Source of the DNA: Stomorhina lunata
Lineage: Eukaryota > Arthropoda > Insecta > Diptera > Rhiniidae
Direction: 5' to 3'
DNA: 64,000 nt
Assembly: GCA_933228675.1 (NCBI GenBank)
Contig: OW121740.1
Location: 54,018,174 to 54,082,173 of the forward strand
Below, one piece after another: positions 56,101-63,600 of the stretch (the stretch's first letter is position 1; every line of letters starts with the position of its first letter). The position numbers were made by a program, and so were the translations under genes. Below the pieces are notes generated by a model, which was not told the origin of the DNA, ran no database searches, and worked only from the letters and a program-made list of their open reading frames with translations.

Positions 56101-58474
56101 CTATAATGCTATTACAATGTATTCAAACGCATCATAATACGATTATAATTTATTATAGCGCATGGTAATGCAATTACAATATTTTATAACACATTTTGAT
56201 GCGAATTTAATGTTTTATAATACGATTTTAATGCATTGCAATCTATTATAATGCAATTATAAAACATTATAACGGATTGTAATGCTAATAAAAGGCATAA
56301 AAATTCATTACAATGCGATTACAATGTATTACAACGCATTATAATGCGATTATAAAGCATTATAACACATTATAATGCATTATACTGCAAAATGTAATGC
56401 AATTATAATGCATTATAACGCATTAAAATGCTTTTATAATGCATTCCAATGCGATTATAATATATAGCAATGCATTATAATACGATTATAACTTTTTATA
56501 ACGCATAACAATTCGATTATAATGCATTATAACGCATTATAATGCGATTATCATGTATTATATTGCATTATTATGCGATTATAATATATGACAATGCATT
56601 TTAATGCGATTATTATGCGATTATAACTCATTACAAAGCGATTATAATGTATTATAAATTTAATGCATTATAAAGCAAGTCCCGAATATTTTTTTTTATA
56701 TATCCGATTTGTTTCAAGATTAGTAGACTTTTTCCAATTTAAGACCATAAAATTCACTTAATATGAGACTCACCCTATTCATGACGACCATTGAAACCCC
56801 CAAATACATTATTCAAAATCTTAGATCTAAGAAAACCAATAACTATTGTCTTGAAGTCAGTTTTTACCCTACTTTTTTCTTTCTTAAAACTTTTTACAAA
56901 TCTTTTTCAAAAACATTTGAGAAAACTTCCCTTTACAATCCCTCACATGTGAATGTTGATCCTAATGAATTAGATTTTAGAAAAATAGTTAAAACTCTAA
57001 TAAGCTACCAACTTTGCTGTAATTATTAGCTTCTCAAAGTCTCTAGATGTAGAAAAACTTAACAAAAATTTTCCATAAATAAAAAAGTTCTATAAAGATT
57101 TGATTAATATATTTCTAATTCTAACATAATCTAGTGCAACTGTGAAGGCTATCGCCGACGTCGCATGCTATGCTACGACTCCAGACGAGAGCGTATTGCC
57201 TGCCCCACAAGAGATAAAATAATACGCGAGAAATGTCCACCACCGCGCACTTGCTATCCCTCTTCCTGCTATGACTTGAGACGATTCCACAATGTCTATG
57301 CGGATGGTGAATATACGATCTATGTTAGATCGGTACCGAAAAGAATTTACTGCCATAATATGCATAATTCGCCCCAAGAATTTGTAACTTTGAATTCTAC
57401 GGAAAACTATTCGATTTATTATGACTACAAGACCAGACATCCGGATTCATGTCCACCCGATTCATCACATTCGGAGTACAGAGATGATAGTTTGGTATCA
57501 GGACGTACAACATTTAAGAAAATACGTATTGATATTGCCACGCTGAGGGTGTATGAGAGTGATTTTACATTTGCCGAGAGTATAGGAACGCCACAGGCTT
57601 ATGGTTCTGCGGGAGACTGTTATAATCGACGCAGACAATGTCCGCAGGGAGGATTTTCGATAAATATGGAGAACAGTGGCTTTAGATTAAGGCATGGCAC
57701 GCTATGGGAGCCTTATGGTCATCATGTGGTGCTAAAAGAGTCACCATCGGTAGGTTTTTTTTATAGATTTTGTTATTTTAAGATTATAATCGCATTATAA
57801 TGCGTTATATTACATTATAATCCCATTTTATTGAGCTATAATACATTATAGTTGTATTATAATGCTTTAAAATACATTATAGTCGTATTATAATGCGTTA
57901 TAATACATTATAATTGCAGTATAAAGCATTATTATATATTATATTCGCATTATAATGAGTTATAATACATTATAGTCGAATAGTAATGCTTTATAATCGC
58001 ATTATAATGTATAATAACGCTTTATACTACATTAAAATCGCATTATAATGTGTATAATAAATTATAACTGAGTAAAAATACATTATAGTTGAATAGTAAT
58101 GCTTTATAATACATTATAATCGCATTATAATGAGTTATAATACATTGAAATTGCACTTTAATGCGCTAAAATACATTATAGTCGAATAGTAATGTAATAT
58201 GATATTTTTTTTATTGTATTATAATGCGTTATATATATTATAATCGTATTATAATGCGTTGTATACATTATAATCATATGATAATGCGTTATAATTCATT
58301 ATAATGCGTTTAATACATTAGAATGGCTTTGTAATACTTTATAAAAAAATTGATTTTGATTTACTTTTTTTTTCTGAATTCTAGAACTCTGAAATGTCTC
58401 ATCGAGCTTTATGTGGCGGCTGGTGTGGTGGCTGTCGAATAGCTTCCAATTCTGCCCTCTACTTAATCGTGTGA
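37733..58474 (+). CDS. AdamTS-A: ADAMTS metalloprotease with GON domain (AdamTS-A / GON-1 / ADAMTS9-20 class), 18 coding exons
   Basis: Secreted or membrane-anchored zinc protease of the extracellular matrix; the family cleaves proteoglycans and guides cell migration. Coding exons: 37733-38105, 38511-38672, 38955-39109, 41307-41438, 41667-42184, 44082-44231, 44298-44453, 44525-45105, 46160-46339, 46758-46889, 52337-52563, 52620-52900, 52967-53168, 53233-53424, 53482-53664, 53913-54275, 57135-57749, 58385-58474. All 17 introns are GT-AG, phases agree, and the sum is 4692 bases = 1563 aa plus stop. Layout: hydrophobic segment 9-30; propeptide to the furin site RKKR 342-345; catalytic domain with H492/E493/H496/H502/D503; disintegrin-like ~550-650; TSP1 ~652-706; Cys-rich ~707-810; spacer ~810-970; seven TSP1-like modules ~972-1380; GON to the end. 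The GON domain restricts it to the GON-1/ADAMTS9/20 subgroup, whose Drosophila member is AdamTS-A. An intact reading frame argues for a working gene. Upstream exons and the promoter are not identified. Confidence 0.96.
38248..38415. mobile_element. MITE remnant in intron 1 of AdamTS-A
   Basis: CAAAATCGCCTCATTCGATA near 38248 and AGTATACTTTTAGGATAAT, then CCTAAAAGTATACCACACAA on the other side: the inner ends of the GATATCGATCG family facing each other with the middle replaced by short TTTAAGATAATC repeats. Confidence 0.55.
38511..38672 (+). CDS. AdamTS-A: AdamTS-A exon 2: acidic pro-region
   Basis: Acceptor TTTTTTCCAG ends at 38510 and donor GTAAGT begins at 38673. The exon reads through in the phase left by exon 1 and encodes an Asp/Asn-rich stretch followed by a start of the propeptide fold (...[12 protein letters not shown]...), residues about 125-178. 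No domain is recognisable here on its own; it is accepted because both splice sites are strong and the frame joins exon 1 to exon 3. Confidence 0.85.
38955..39109 (+). CDS. AdamTS-A: AdamTS-A exon 3: reprolysin-type propeptide
   Basis: Acceptor TTTTTCCTTAG, donor GTAAGA at 39110, phase 0 at the end. The encoded segment (residues ~179-230) includes [15 protein letters not shown], the usual hydrophobic strand pattern of ADAM/ADAMTS propeptides (F..FG..L.L.L..). It is followed by the 2.2-kb satellite-filled intron 3. Confidence 0.92.
39120..41275. repeat. 31-34 bp double-palindrome satellite filling intron 3
   Basis: Almost the whole of the 2197-bp intron 3 is a tandem array whose unit alternates two palindromes, TTTACGATATCGTAAA and TTTTCTATAGAAAA. 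Units are 31-34 bp, diverged in most of the array, and identical at 34 bp in the stretch 40686-40889 (six units, core ACGATATCGT at 40686, 40720, 40754, 40788, 40822, 40856). An open frame at 39801-40229 is a by-product of the repeat. The same satellite occurs outside the gene at 10450-13060 and 31430-31790. Confidence 0.95.
41307..41438 (+). CDS. AdamTS-A: AdamTS-A exon 4: propeptide with conserved cysteines
   Basis: Lies immediately after the intron 3 satellite array. It encodes residues 231-274 with [15 protein letters not shown] and ends SLCHGM, which matches the C.Y.G.V..... S.A..S.C.G motif of ADAMTS propeptides. Acceptor ATATATAG, donor GTAAGA at 41439, phase 0 on both sides. Confidence 0.94.
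41667..42184 (+). CDS. AdamTS-A: AdamTS-A exon 5: end of propeptide, furin site, start of catalytic domain
   Basis: Encodes residues 275-446. It opens with [15 protein letters not shown], the end of the propeptide core, then reaches the proprotein-convertase site HRKKR (342-345), after which the mature enzyme should begin at D346. The following [13 protein letters not shown] is the first strand and helix of the reprolysin domain (family pattern ET.VVAD..M). Donor GTAAGT at 42185, phase 2. Confidence 0.96.
42855..44015. repeat. (A/T)AGTCA hexamer satellite in intron 5, with higher-order repeat
   Basis: Tandem AAGTCA/TAGTCA units, usually alternating as a 12-mer AAGTCATAGTCA, occupy the middle of the 1897-bp intron 5. 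A distinctive variant block (AGGTCATAGTCAAATAAATA and what follows) recurs with an offset of 473 bp (43186 and 43659), so the array contains a duplicated higher-order unit. Long open frames on both strands (Met-Thr-Leu-Thr and Val-Lys-Val repeats) are artefacts of the 6-bp period. Confidence 0.96.
44082..44231 (+). CDS. AdamTS-A: AdamTS-A exon 6: zinc-binding HExxH
   Basis: Follows the 1.9-kb hexamer-filled intron 5. It encodes residues 447-496 with the cysteine pattern DQIC...[14 protein letters not shown] typical of ADAMTS (DT.G.A..G..C) and ends inside the active site at [10 protein letters not shown]492 and H496 are zinc ligands and E493 is the catalytic base. The intron that follows splits the codon for I497, so the HExxH and the third ligand lie on different exons. 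Confidence 0.97.
44298..44453 (+). CDS. AdamTS-A: AdamTS-A exon 7: third zinc ligand and Met-turn
   Basis: Encodes residues 497-548, beginning ILNMPHDDD, which supplies H502 and D503 of the HExxHxxNxxHD signature. The Met-turn follows (HIMSSVMG) and then [17 protein letters not shown], the standard end of the ADAMTS catalytic domain. Intron 6 before it is only 66 bp; donor GTAAGT at 44454, phase 2. Confidence 0.97.
44525..45105 (+). CDS. AdamTS-A: AdamTS-A exon 8: disintegrin-like, first TSP1 and start of Cys-rich module
   Basis: Longest internal exon, residues 549-742. The disintegrin-like part has CRRLWC and WADGTPC, both conserved in ADAMTS. The central TSP1 module begins [17 protein letters not shown] (about 655) and ends near C706, with tryptophans in the W-x-x-W-x-x-C pattern that is often C-mannosylated in TSP1 repeats. 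The Cys-rich module starts with [11 protein letters not shown]. Donor GTAAGT at 45106, phase 1. Confidence 0.97.
45425..46085. repeat. (A/T)AGTCA hexamer satellite in intron 8
   Basis: Same hexamer family and same orientation as in intron 5, about 660 bp of the 1054-bp intron 8. It is more degenerate, with many single-base variants and no perfect blocks. It makes periodic open frames on both strands at 45304-45984. Confidence 0.95.
46160..46339 (+). CDS. AdamTS-A: AdamTS-A exon 9: Cys-rich module
   Basis: Encodes residues 743-802 with DKCNLYC..., VIDGTTC and [13 protein letters not shown], the diagnostic DGT.C ... .C..G.C...GCD pattern of the ADAMTS Cys-rich region that helps position substrate. 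Acceptor TAATTTCAG and donor GTAAGT at 46340, phase 1 on both sides. Confidence 0.95.
46758..46889 (+). CDS. AdamTS-A: AdamTS-A exon 10: end of Cys-rich and start of spacer
   Basis: Encodes residues 803-846. It begins [14 protein letters not shown] (family CG.C.GDN..C) and then runs into the spacer with the strand ending TTIPKG. The next intron, 5447 bp, is the longest in the gene and is packed with hexamer satellite, but the spacer continues without a gap in exon 11. Confidence 0.94.
47275..48715. repeat. (A/T)AGTCA hexamer satellite, first array of intron 10, with a GTAGTC variant block
   Basis: Degenerate hexamers from about 47275, a sub-block around 47690-47930 in which the 12-mer has changed to GTAGTCATAGTC, then ordinary AAGTCATAGTCA units to 48701. 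Orientation matches introns 5 and 8. The array is followed by about 1.6 kb of non-repetitive sequence before the second array of the same intron. Confidence 0.94.
48716..50335. other. unique part of intron 10 between two satellite arrays
   Basis: AT-rich sequence without obvious tandem structure. A short open stretch at 49176-49312 ([16 protein letters not shown]...) has more even base composition than its surroundings, but it lacks a recognisable domain and is not needed by the spacer domain, which runs uninterrupted from exon 10 to exon 11. I make no gene call. Confidence 0.4.
50336..51600. repeat. (A/T)AGTCA hexamer satellite, second array of intron 10
   Basis: The most homogeneous hexamer array in the window: between about 50515 and 51290 the 12-mer AAGTCATAGTCA repeats with few changes, including runs of pure TAGTCA (51070-51170). 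The edges (50336-50500, 51290-51600) are progressively more diverged, the usual profile of an array homogenised from its centre. Confidence 0.96.
52337..52563 (+). CDS. AdamTS-A: AdamTS-A exon 11: spacer domain
   Basis: Encodes residues 847-922. [11 protein letters not shown] matches the spacer core (GA.NI.I.......NYLAL) and is followed by [16 protein letters not shown], again the conserved pattern. The segment [16 protein letters not shown] corresponds to the (Y.R.....E.I...G) region of the family spacer. Donor GTAATA at 52564 is slightly weaker than the other donors; phase 0. Confidence 0.95.
52620..52900 (+). CDS. AdamTS-A: AdamTS-A exon 12: end of spacer and second TSP1-like module
   Basis: Encodes residues 923-1015. 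The end of the spacer (YSYTLDKTN) leads into a TSP1-like module ([18 protein letters not shown] ... C ... C ... C) with six cysteines but without the CSxTCG core. Intron 11 is 56 bp; donor GTAAGT at 52901, phase 2. Confidence 0.95.
52967..53168 (+). CDS. AdamTS-A: AdamTS-A exon 13: TSP1-like module
   Basis: Encodes residues 1016-1083 with [18 protein letters not shown], a good TSP1 core, and the start of the next module, WEYTDWMT. The exon stops immediately before that module's first cysteine, so the module is split at a phase-0 intron. Confidence 0.95.
53233..53424 (+). CDS. AdamTS-A: AdamTS-A exon 14: TSP1-like module and Ser/Thr linker
   Basis: Encodes residues 1084-1147, starting with [16 protein letters not shown] (the rest of the TSP1 module begun in exon 13) and closing with CNLEPC. 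A short Ser/Thr-rich linker ([13 protein letters not shown]) follows. Intron 13 is 64 bp and intron 14 is 57 bp, phase 0 on both sides. Confidence 0.95.
53482..53664 (+). CDS. AdamTS-A: AdamTS-A exon 15: degenerate TSP1-like module
   Basis: Encodes residues 1148-1208. [21 protein letters not shown] has the W..W..C...C framework but lacks the glycine that normally follows the second cysteine. It ends YVSNWSN, the start of the next module, again cut just before the first cysteine by a phase-0 intron. Confidence 0.94.
53913..54275 (+). CDS. AdamTS-A: AdamTS-A exon 16: two TSP1-like modules
   Basis: Encodes residues 1209-1329: [16 protein letters not shown] completes the module begun in exon 15, and [18 protein letters not shown] begins another. 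The final bases (YKVMSS) open a third that finishes in exon 17. The acceptor at 53911-53912 (CATAAAG) has a poor pyrimidine tract; it is preferred because it joins at the conserved cysteine and at the same place as introns 13 and 16. The frame is also open upstream to about 53862, so a longer exon is possible but would add non-conserved residues. Confidence 0.9.
54450..56675. repeat. palindromic ATTATAATGC decamer satellite in intron 16
   Basis: Tandem units of about 10 bp read ATTATAATGC, so adjacent units form the perfect palindrome GCATTATAATGC. The array fills roughly 2.2 kb of the 2859-bp intron. Landmark variants recur at higher-order spacing: TATTGCAACG at 54981, 55487 and 55943, and GCATTGCAAT at 55311, 55767 and 56233, giving higher-order units of about 456-506 bp. 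Confidence 0.95.
57135..57749 (+). CDS. AdamTS-A: AdamTS-A exon 17: last TSP1-like module and most of GON domain
   Basis: Encodes residues 1330-1534. It begins [13 protein letters not shown], the end of the last TSP1-like module, then [11 protein letters not shown], where the GON domain starts. The remainder ([57 protein letters not shown]) follows the conserved order of GON domains (C.D......DGEY.......V.I.C..M...P..Y..L). This is the diagnostic evidence for the GON-1/ADAMTS9/20 class. Donor GTAGGT at 57750, phase 0. Confidence 0.97.
57775..58345. repeat. palindromic decamer satellite in intron 17
   Basis: The same ATTATAATGC/CATTATAATCGC-like decamer family as in intron 16 fills most of the 635-bp intron 17, in a more diverged form. 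Only exon 17 (615 bp, GON domain) separates the two arrays. Confidence 0.93.
58385..58474 (+). CDS. AdamTS-A: AdamTS-A exon 18: end of GON domain and stop
   Basis: Acceptor TGAATTCTAG, then 29 codons ending in TGA at 58472-58474. It contains [11 protein letters not shown], the glycine/cysteine-rich end seen in GON domains, and finishes YLIV. Total protein 1563 residues. Confidence 0.92.
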   Translation, partial: NSEMSHRALCGGWCGGCRIASNSALYLIV

Positions 58475-59580
58475 TGGTCAGCAGACTTTTTGGAAAAACT
58501 CAGCCTCTCTTAAGGCGGTTTTCTTTTACAAATATTGTATTTGTTTTGGTGCTAAAACTGCTGGTTTCGACGCTTAAGCCAACGAGAACGAGAAACAAAA
58601 GAGCGACGAAATTGTATTTTATGCATTTATTCCTTGATAACAAAAAAGTTCCTTTTAGGTCTTTTGTAAGGATTCTTTTTATAAAACGAAATAGCGAAAA
58701 ACTTATTAACACTTTGCAAAAGAAAATAATGAAAAAAACAAACGTTACGAAAGAAGAGAATTCCTGGTAATGCCAAAGACTTTTAGGGATTTTTGAACAA
58801 AAAAAAAAAAAAAAAACATACCAACACTCACTGATTCACAAAAACACACACATAAAATTTTACAAAAAAAAAGAAACTCTCACAAAACAGAACTGTCACG
58901 AAATTAAAATATACAAAATGTGATTTACTCCAAAAATATGATTAAAATCCAAACGATCATGTAAAAATGGTGCTAAAAAGGGGAATTACAACCTAAACAC
59001 TATTTTAAATATTTTCGTAATGAATTAATGAATTCATTTCGTAAATATGGCAACTACGATAGAAACAACAACCAAGCAGCTAAAAAACGAACATGCAATT
59101 TTACTCATTTTTACCGTAACAAACAAACAAACACACATATATAAGAAAACAAAAGAGAAAGAGAGTCTATAAAAGCTCTTAACTCTCTTTTGCAACTCTT
59201 GAACTTTTATTTATTTTATATTTTTAATAAGAGAAAAACCCACTTTAAAGTTGAATTTTATCAGCTTTTGTATATTTATATTATTTTACTTTTAATATTT
59301 TAAATATAAAATTTATTTTAAAAAAAAATTTACTTATTAAATATTTTTATTATTATTAATTGTACGATAGCTAAAAATCCATTTATCTTTAATAATTTAA
59401 TACCTATGTCGAAAAAAAAATACATTAATTTTGTTAGATTCGCAAAAATTAAAAACTAATTAACAAAATTTATAAGCAGTAGATGAAAAGAGAGAAGAGT
59501 GCGAGAGAAAGAGAACAAGATTTTAAAGAGAGGTTTTGCATATGAAATCAAAATCATTTTCTACATTTTGTTTTGCAAAA
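58475..59580 (+). other. presumed 3' UTR and downstream flank of AdamTS-A
   Basis: No splice-joined coding sequence is seen after the stop. The first ~330 bases are the least AT-rich part, followed by an A-run at 58800-58818 and then very AT-rich sequence. I see no convincing AATAAA close to the stop (ATTAAA-like strings occur near 58893), so the polyadenylation site is not assigned. Confidence 0.4.
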
Positions 59581-59770
59581 GTTGTCGTTAGGACAACATT
59601 TCTATGGAAAAGTAATCGATAGGACAACATTTCTATAGAAAAGTTGACGATAGGACAACATTTTTATAGAATAGTTGACAATAGGACATTTCTAAATTGT
59701 CTTAATTAACTTTTCTATAGAAATGTCTTCCTATCGTCAACTTTTCTATAGAAATATCTGCCTATCGTCA
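59580..59770. repeat. inverted minisatellite (head-to-head arrays)
   Basis: Three to four ~32-bp units containing GATAGGACAACATTTCTATAG run forward to about 59690, then two units reading AACTTTTCTATAGAAATGTC ... CCTATCGTC run in reverse. The symmetry centre is near 59695-59712. Each unit has the palindrome TTTCTATAGAAA. Confidence 0.85.
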
Positions 59771-59806
59771 ATAATCTAGGTTCTATGCGAAAAGGTTTTT
59801 TTCTCG

Positions 59807-59840
59807 AAAAGGGGACAGAATCAAGATTCTATCCCCTTTT
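59807..59840. other. 16-bp inverted repeat with 2-base loop
   Basis: AAAAGGGGACAGAATC (59807-59822) and GATTCTATCCCCTTTT (59825-59840) pair with one mismatch and only AA between. Lies between the inverted minisatellite and the GTAC tract. Confidence 0.9.
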
Positions 59841-59859
59841 TTTTCTCAAAAAACGTAAA

Positions 59860-62800
59860 TTTTAAAGTACTTTTTGCAAAGGTACTTTTTACTTTAAAAA
59901 TACATTCAAAACCTAAGGATTTAGAATAAAGCTCATAAAGCTACAAAAAGAACTGAAATTAAGCTTTTACTTATACAAAAAGTACTTTTTTATATTGGCA
60001 GCCCCAATATAAGTTTCGGACTCTACGGTTTAATAAGCTGTACGTCTTAAACGGAATTCGCTATGAAATCTTGGACGGAATTCGGTACGAAATCTTGGAC
60101 AATATTTGAAACACAAAACGTTTGTAAACTTTTTGAAACCTCAAAGCTTGAACATTTATGCAATAAATTTAACTCATATAGACTTTCGTTACTTGGGCCA
60201 TGTACAGTGCGATGGCGTGATTCAGGGGAACTTACAAGAGCAGAAGGTCTTACAGTCTGGAAAACCAACAATCGAGTTACCCCGATCAAATAGTGTTGAG
60301 CTTGTACTATTGAAACAAGTGAAATATAGCCTCACAAAAGTGCACAAGGTATACATTGTAATTATGATACCAATAGCAAGGTAGAGAGCACTATGGGCAG
60401 GTATAGGCGATGTCGGTTAATAGAGTATAAAACAATGTTTCTTGTAATTGAGGGTACATTCTCCCTTGCCCAAGAGTACACAAAATAACTTGATTATACC
60501 CAGATAGTCGCTCCAAAAATTTTATTGATCTTATCACCATCACATATGCACATTTTAAAAAAGTACTTTAAAAACTCCCTAAAAGTCCTCCTTATAGATA
60601 AAAATTCATATGAAAACAAAAAGCTTTGAAATTTAAACGTTTTAGATGAAGATGACTCATTAAGAAATTGTACTTTCAAGGCTTAGAAAGTTTTAAATAC
60701 CTAAACAAAATTATTAAAAAAGTACTTTTTAATAGAAAACTACATTTAAAGTTAATTATTTGACATGCCTTTTTAAAATCAGAAATACATAGTTCTACTA
60801 AATAATATTTACAAAAATAATATTTAAAAAAAGTACTTTTCATTATGTACTTTATTGACTTCTTTCAAAACAGTTTCAAGTCTTTAGAATTGCAAAAATT
60901 TATGAAGAAAAAGTACTTTTTTGTTTTGAAATCAAAACATTTGCATTATGATTCATTAAAACACCGAAATCAGTTTTAAAAGGAATTAGAGTAATAAAAA
61001 TAAAGAAAAATAGTACTTTTTGAGAAACATATTAAAATTTCACTCAATTACTGCAAAACATTTGAAAAATTCTGCCATTAAATTGTTGTTAAAATTAACA
61101 AATAGTACTTTTTAATAAGTACTTATATAAATGGTACTTTTAAAAAAGTTCTAATGCAAAAGGTACTTTTTAAAAAGTTCTTATGCAAAATGTACTTTTT
61201 TTAAAAGTACTTCAAATGGTACTTTTTTAAATGTACTTACACAAATAGAACTTAGTTAAGTTTTTGAAAATTTAATTCTATAAATCAAAATTTTTAAATT
61301 AAATACTAAAAAATTTTAAAACTGAAAACATGAAAACGTTCTACAAGAAAGTACTTTTTCATAAAAAGTTCTTTTTTTTTGTTGAAAGAAATATATCCCT
61401 TTAAAAATGGCTTTAGACAAACAAAACTATTTAAGCAAAATTTATTAATTTTAAAATTAAATTAAAAATAAAAAAGTACTTTATAATGAATGAAACTTTG
61501 TAAAAAGTATCTTAACGCAAAAGTCTTAAAGCTATTTTGATTAATGGAGCGTTTATTTTGAAAACCACATTAAAATGAACTTTGGTTCTAAAATCCGGTC
61601 TTTTAATAAAAAAAAGTACTTTTTGAAGAATTGTACTTTGTAAAAATTATCTTAACGCAAAAAATTTCATAAGTACATTTAAAGCTTTCTTATATCTTAA
61701 AGTATTGAAAAATTTTTAAAATAATTAAATTTTCTGAAAATTCTAAGTACTTTATCAAAAAAGTACTCATTGAGATTAGGAACACCTTAAAATATTTAGG
61801 CAAAGAAATTTTAAATATAGAAAGGCTTACCAAATTTAAGTTACGAGTTCCATGTTACCAAAAAAAAGTACTTTTTGAATAAAGAGAAAACAACTCTTCA
61901 GAAATTATTAAATTTTATATGGTACTTTTTGAAAATTTCCTTAACAAAAAACTAGCACTAGTTTTAATGAATTATATTTAATGTTTACTTCTATATGAAT
62001 CGAATTATAAATTTTCTGAAAATTATAATTTATTAAAAAGTACTTTTTTATGAAAAGGGTGAAAGTAATTTGCAAAATTTGCTATTTTCTGCTTTTAAGT
62101 ATAAATACAAATCAATTAAAAACTAAAATCCCTTCTTTTTATTAGCTTATTACAAATTCTAAGCTCATAACCAGAAAAGTACTTTTTGAGAATAGGTACC
62201 TTTTTTAAAGAAAACTTTTCAGTAGATACTGGTTAAAAAAACAAAAACAAAGACATCATTTTGAGGAACTTTTTTTGAAAATTAATATCTTTATAATAAA
62301 ACCTAACAAAACAATTCTCTAAAAAAGTACTTTAAAAAAAGTACTAAAGAAGTGTTTAAAAGTTATTATTTTGTAAAAAGTTGTGCAATCTTTTAATTTT
62401 TTTGTAAATTTCTCTAACAAAAAACTGACACTAGTTGCAATGAACTATATTTTATATTTATTTCTATATAAAACGAATGCAAAATGTTTAAATTTCCTGA
62501 AAATTCTAAGCCCTTTAAAAAAAGTACTTTTTTGCAAAATTTACTAATTTCTCCTTTTTGGTAAAAATAAAAATTAATAAGAAACAAAAAGCCCTCATTT
62601 TATTAGCTTTTTATAAATTCTGACATAATTACCAAAAAAGTACTTTTTGAGAATAGTACCTTATTTAAGGTAACTTTTCCGAAGCTACTAGTTAAATTAA
62701 CAAACACATAATTTTGAGGGATTTTTATTGAAAATTATTTTCTTTATGATAAACCCTAACAAAACACTCATTTAAAAAAGTACTTAAAAAAAAAAGTACT

Positions 62801-63600
62801 AAAGAAGTGTTTAAAAGGTATTATTTTGTAAAAAGTGATTTAGAGCTCAAACGTGCCTCAAACCGAATTTTATACGATTTTAGGTTAATTAAATTAAGCT
62901 GAAAGTTAAAAAGGGTTAAATTTAAAAAAGTACTTTTTTTGGTAATGTTAATATTTTGTTACTTTTAAAGCTATAACGGACTTTTGATAATTAAACAAAT
63001 GAATTTGTGCAAAAACTAGGCAATAGTTCATTTTGCTAAGACTGCAATATTTGAATTGAGCTTTAAGAGTTATGGGAACAAGTTATTCCAAAAAACGTTT
63101 GCCTGACAAAGTACTTTTTGCAACGAGTACTTTTTTTTCCAACATATTAACTTATTTTGACCCGTTAACGTTTTAGAATTCAATTTTATTTATTTTAAAG
63201 ATAAATATAGTTCCGTGAAAAATGTTGTCAGAAATAGTACCATTTAATAGTAGTATAAAAGTACTTTTTTCTAAAAATTTGTTTTTTTTTGAAAAAAATG
63301 GTTTTATTAGATATATAATTTTAAACCGAATTAAAGGTATTTTTAAGATAATTATAATCAATTTTTGTGCCAAACATATTCCTACAAAAGTTATGGGGTT
63401 TTCACTCCTATACCGGGTCTTGAACCCAGCATCCTTCATCGGAGATGTAGAGACTTTTCCACTGAACGTTTAATATGTTACAAATCTGTCAGCTTATTTT
63501 TTACTTTTAATTGCCCGAGTTCGAGTTCTGACCAGATCAGGTACATTTAAAAGTTTTTGGTTTATTCTTTCCTATTTAAAAAGTTTTTTTTTAAGTACTT
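59860..63600. repeat. 3.7-kb tract dense in AAAAGTACTTTT palindromes, partly tandem
   Basis: I counted more than 40 GTAC sites, nearly all in A-run/T-run context such as AAAAAAGTACTTTTTT. Two neighbouring segments are tandem copies: ACTAGCACTAGTT at 61951 pairs with ACTGACACTAGTT at 62424 (473 bp), and AAAGAAGTGTTTAAAAG at 62346 pairs with 62801 (455 bp). The rest looks like more decayed units. No gene is seen, except a less AT-rich patch at 60120-60420 with no recognisable product. Confidence 0.75.
63400..63478 (-). pseudogene. tRNA-like fragment
   Basis: On the minus strand: GTTCAGTGGAAAAGTC (A-box-like) and, 34 bases on, CTGGGTTCAAGACCCGG, which forms a 5-bp T-stem with a 7-base loop. The 7 bases after the T-stem have no partner at the 5' side, so no complete cloverleaf. 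tRNA pseudogene or tRNA-derived SINE end. Confidence 0.4.

Noticed and set aside
57168..57440. Minus-strand 90-codon frame
   Set aside because: Antisense shadow of exon 17 of AdamTS-A, which is supported by the GON domain.
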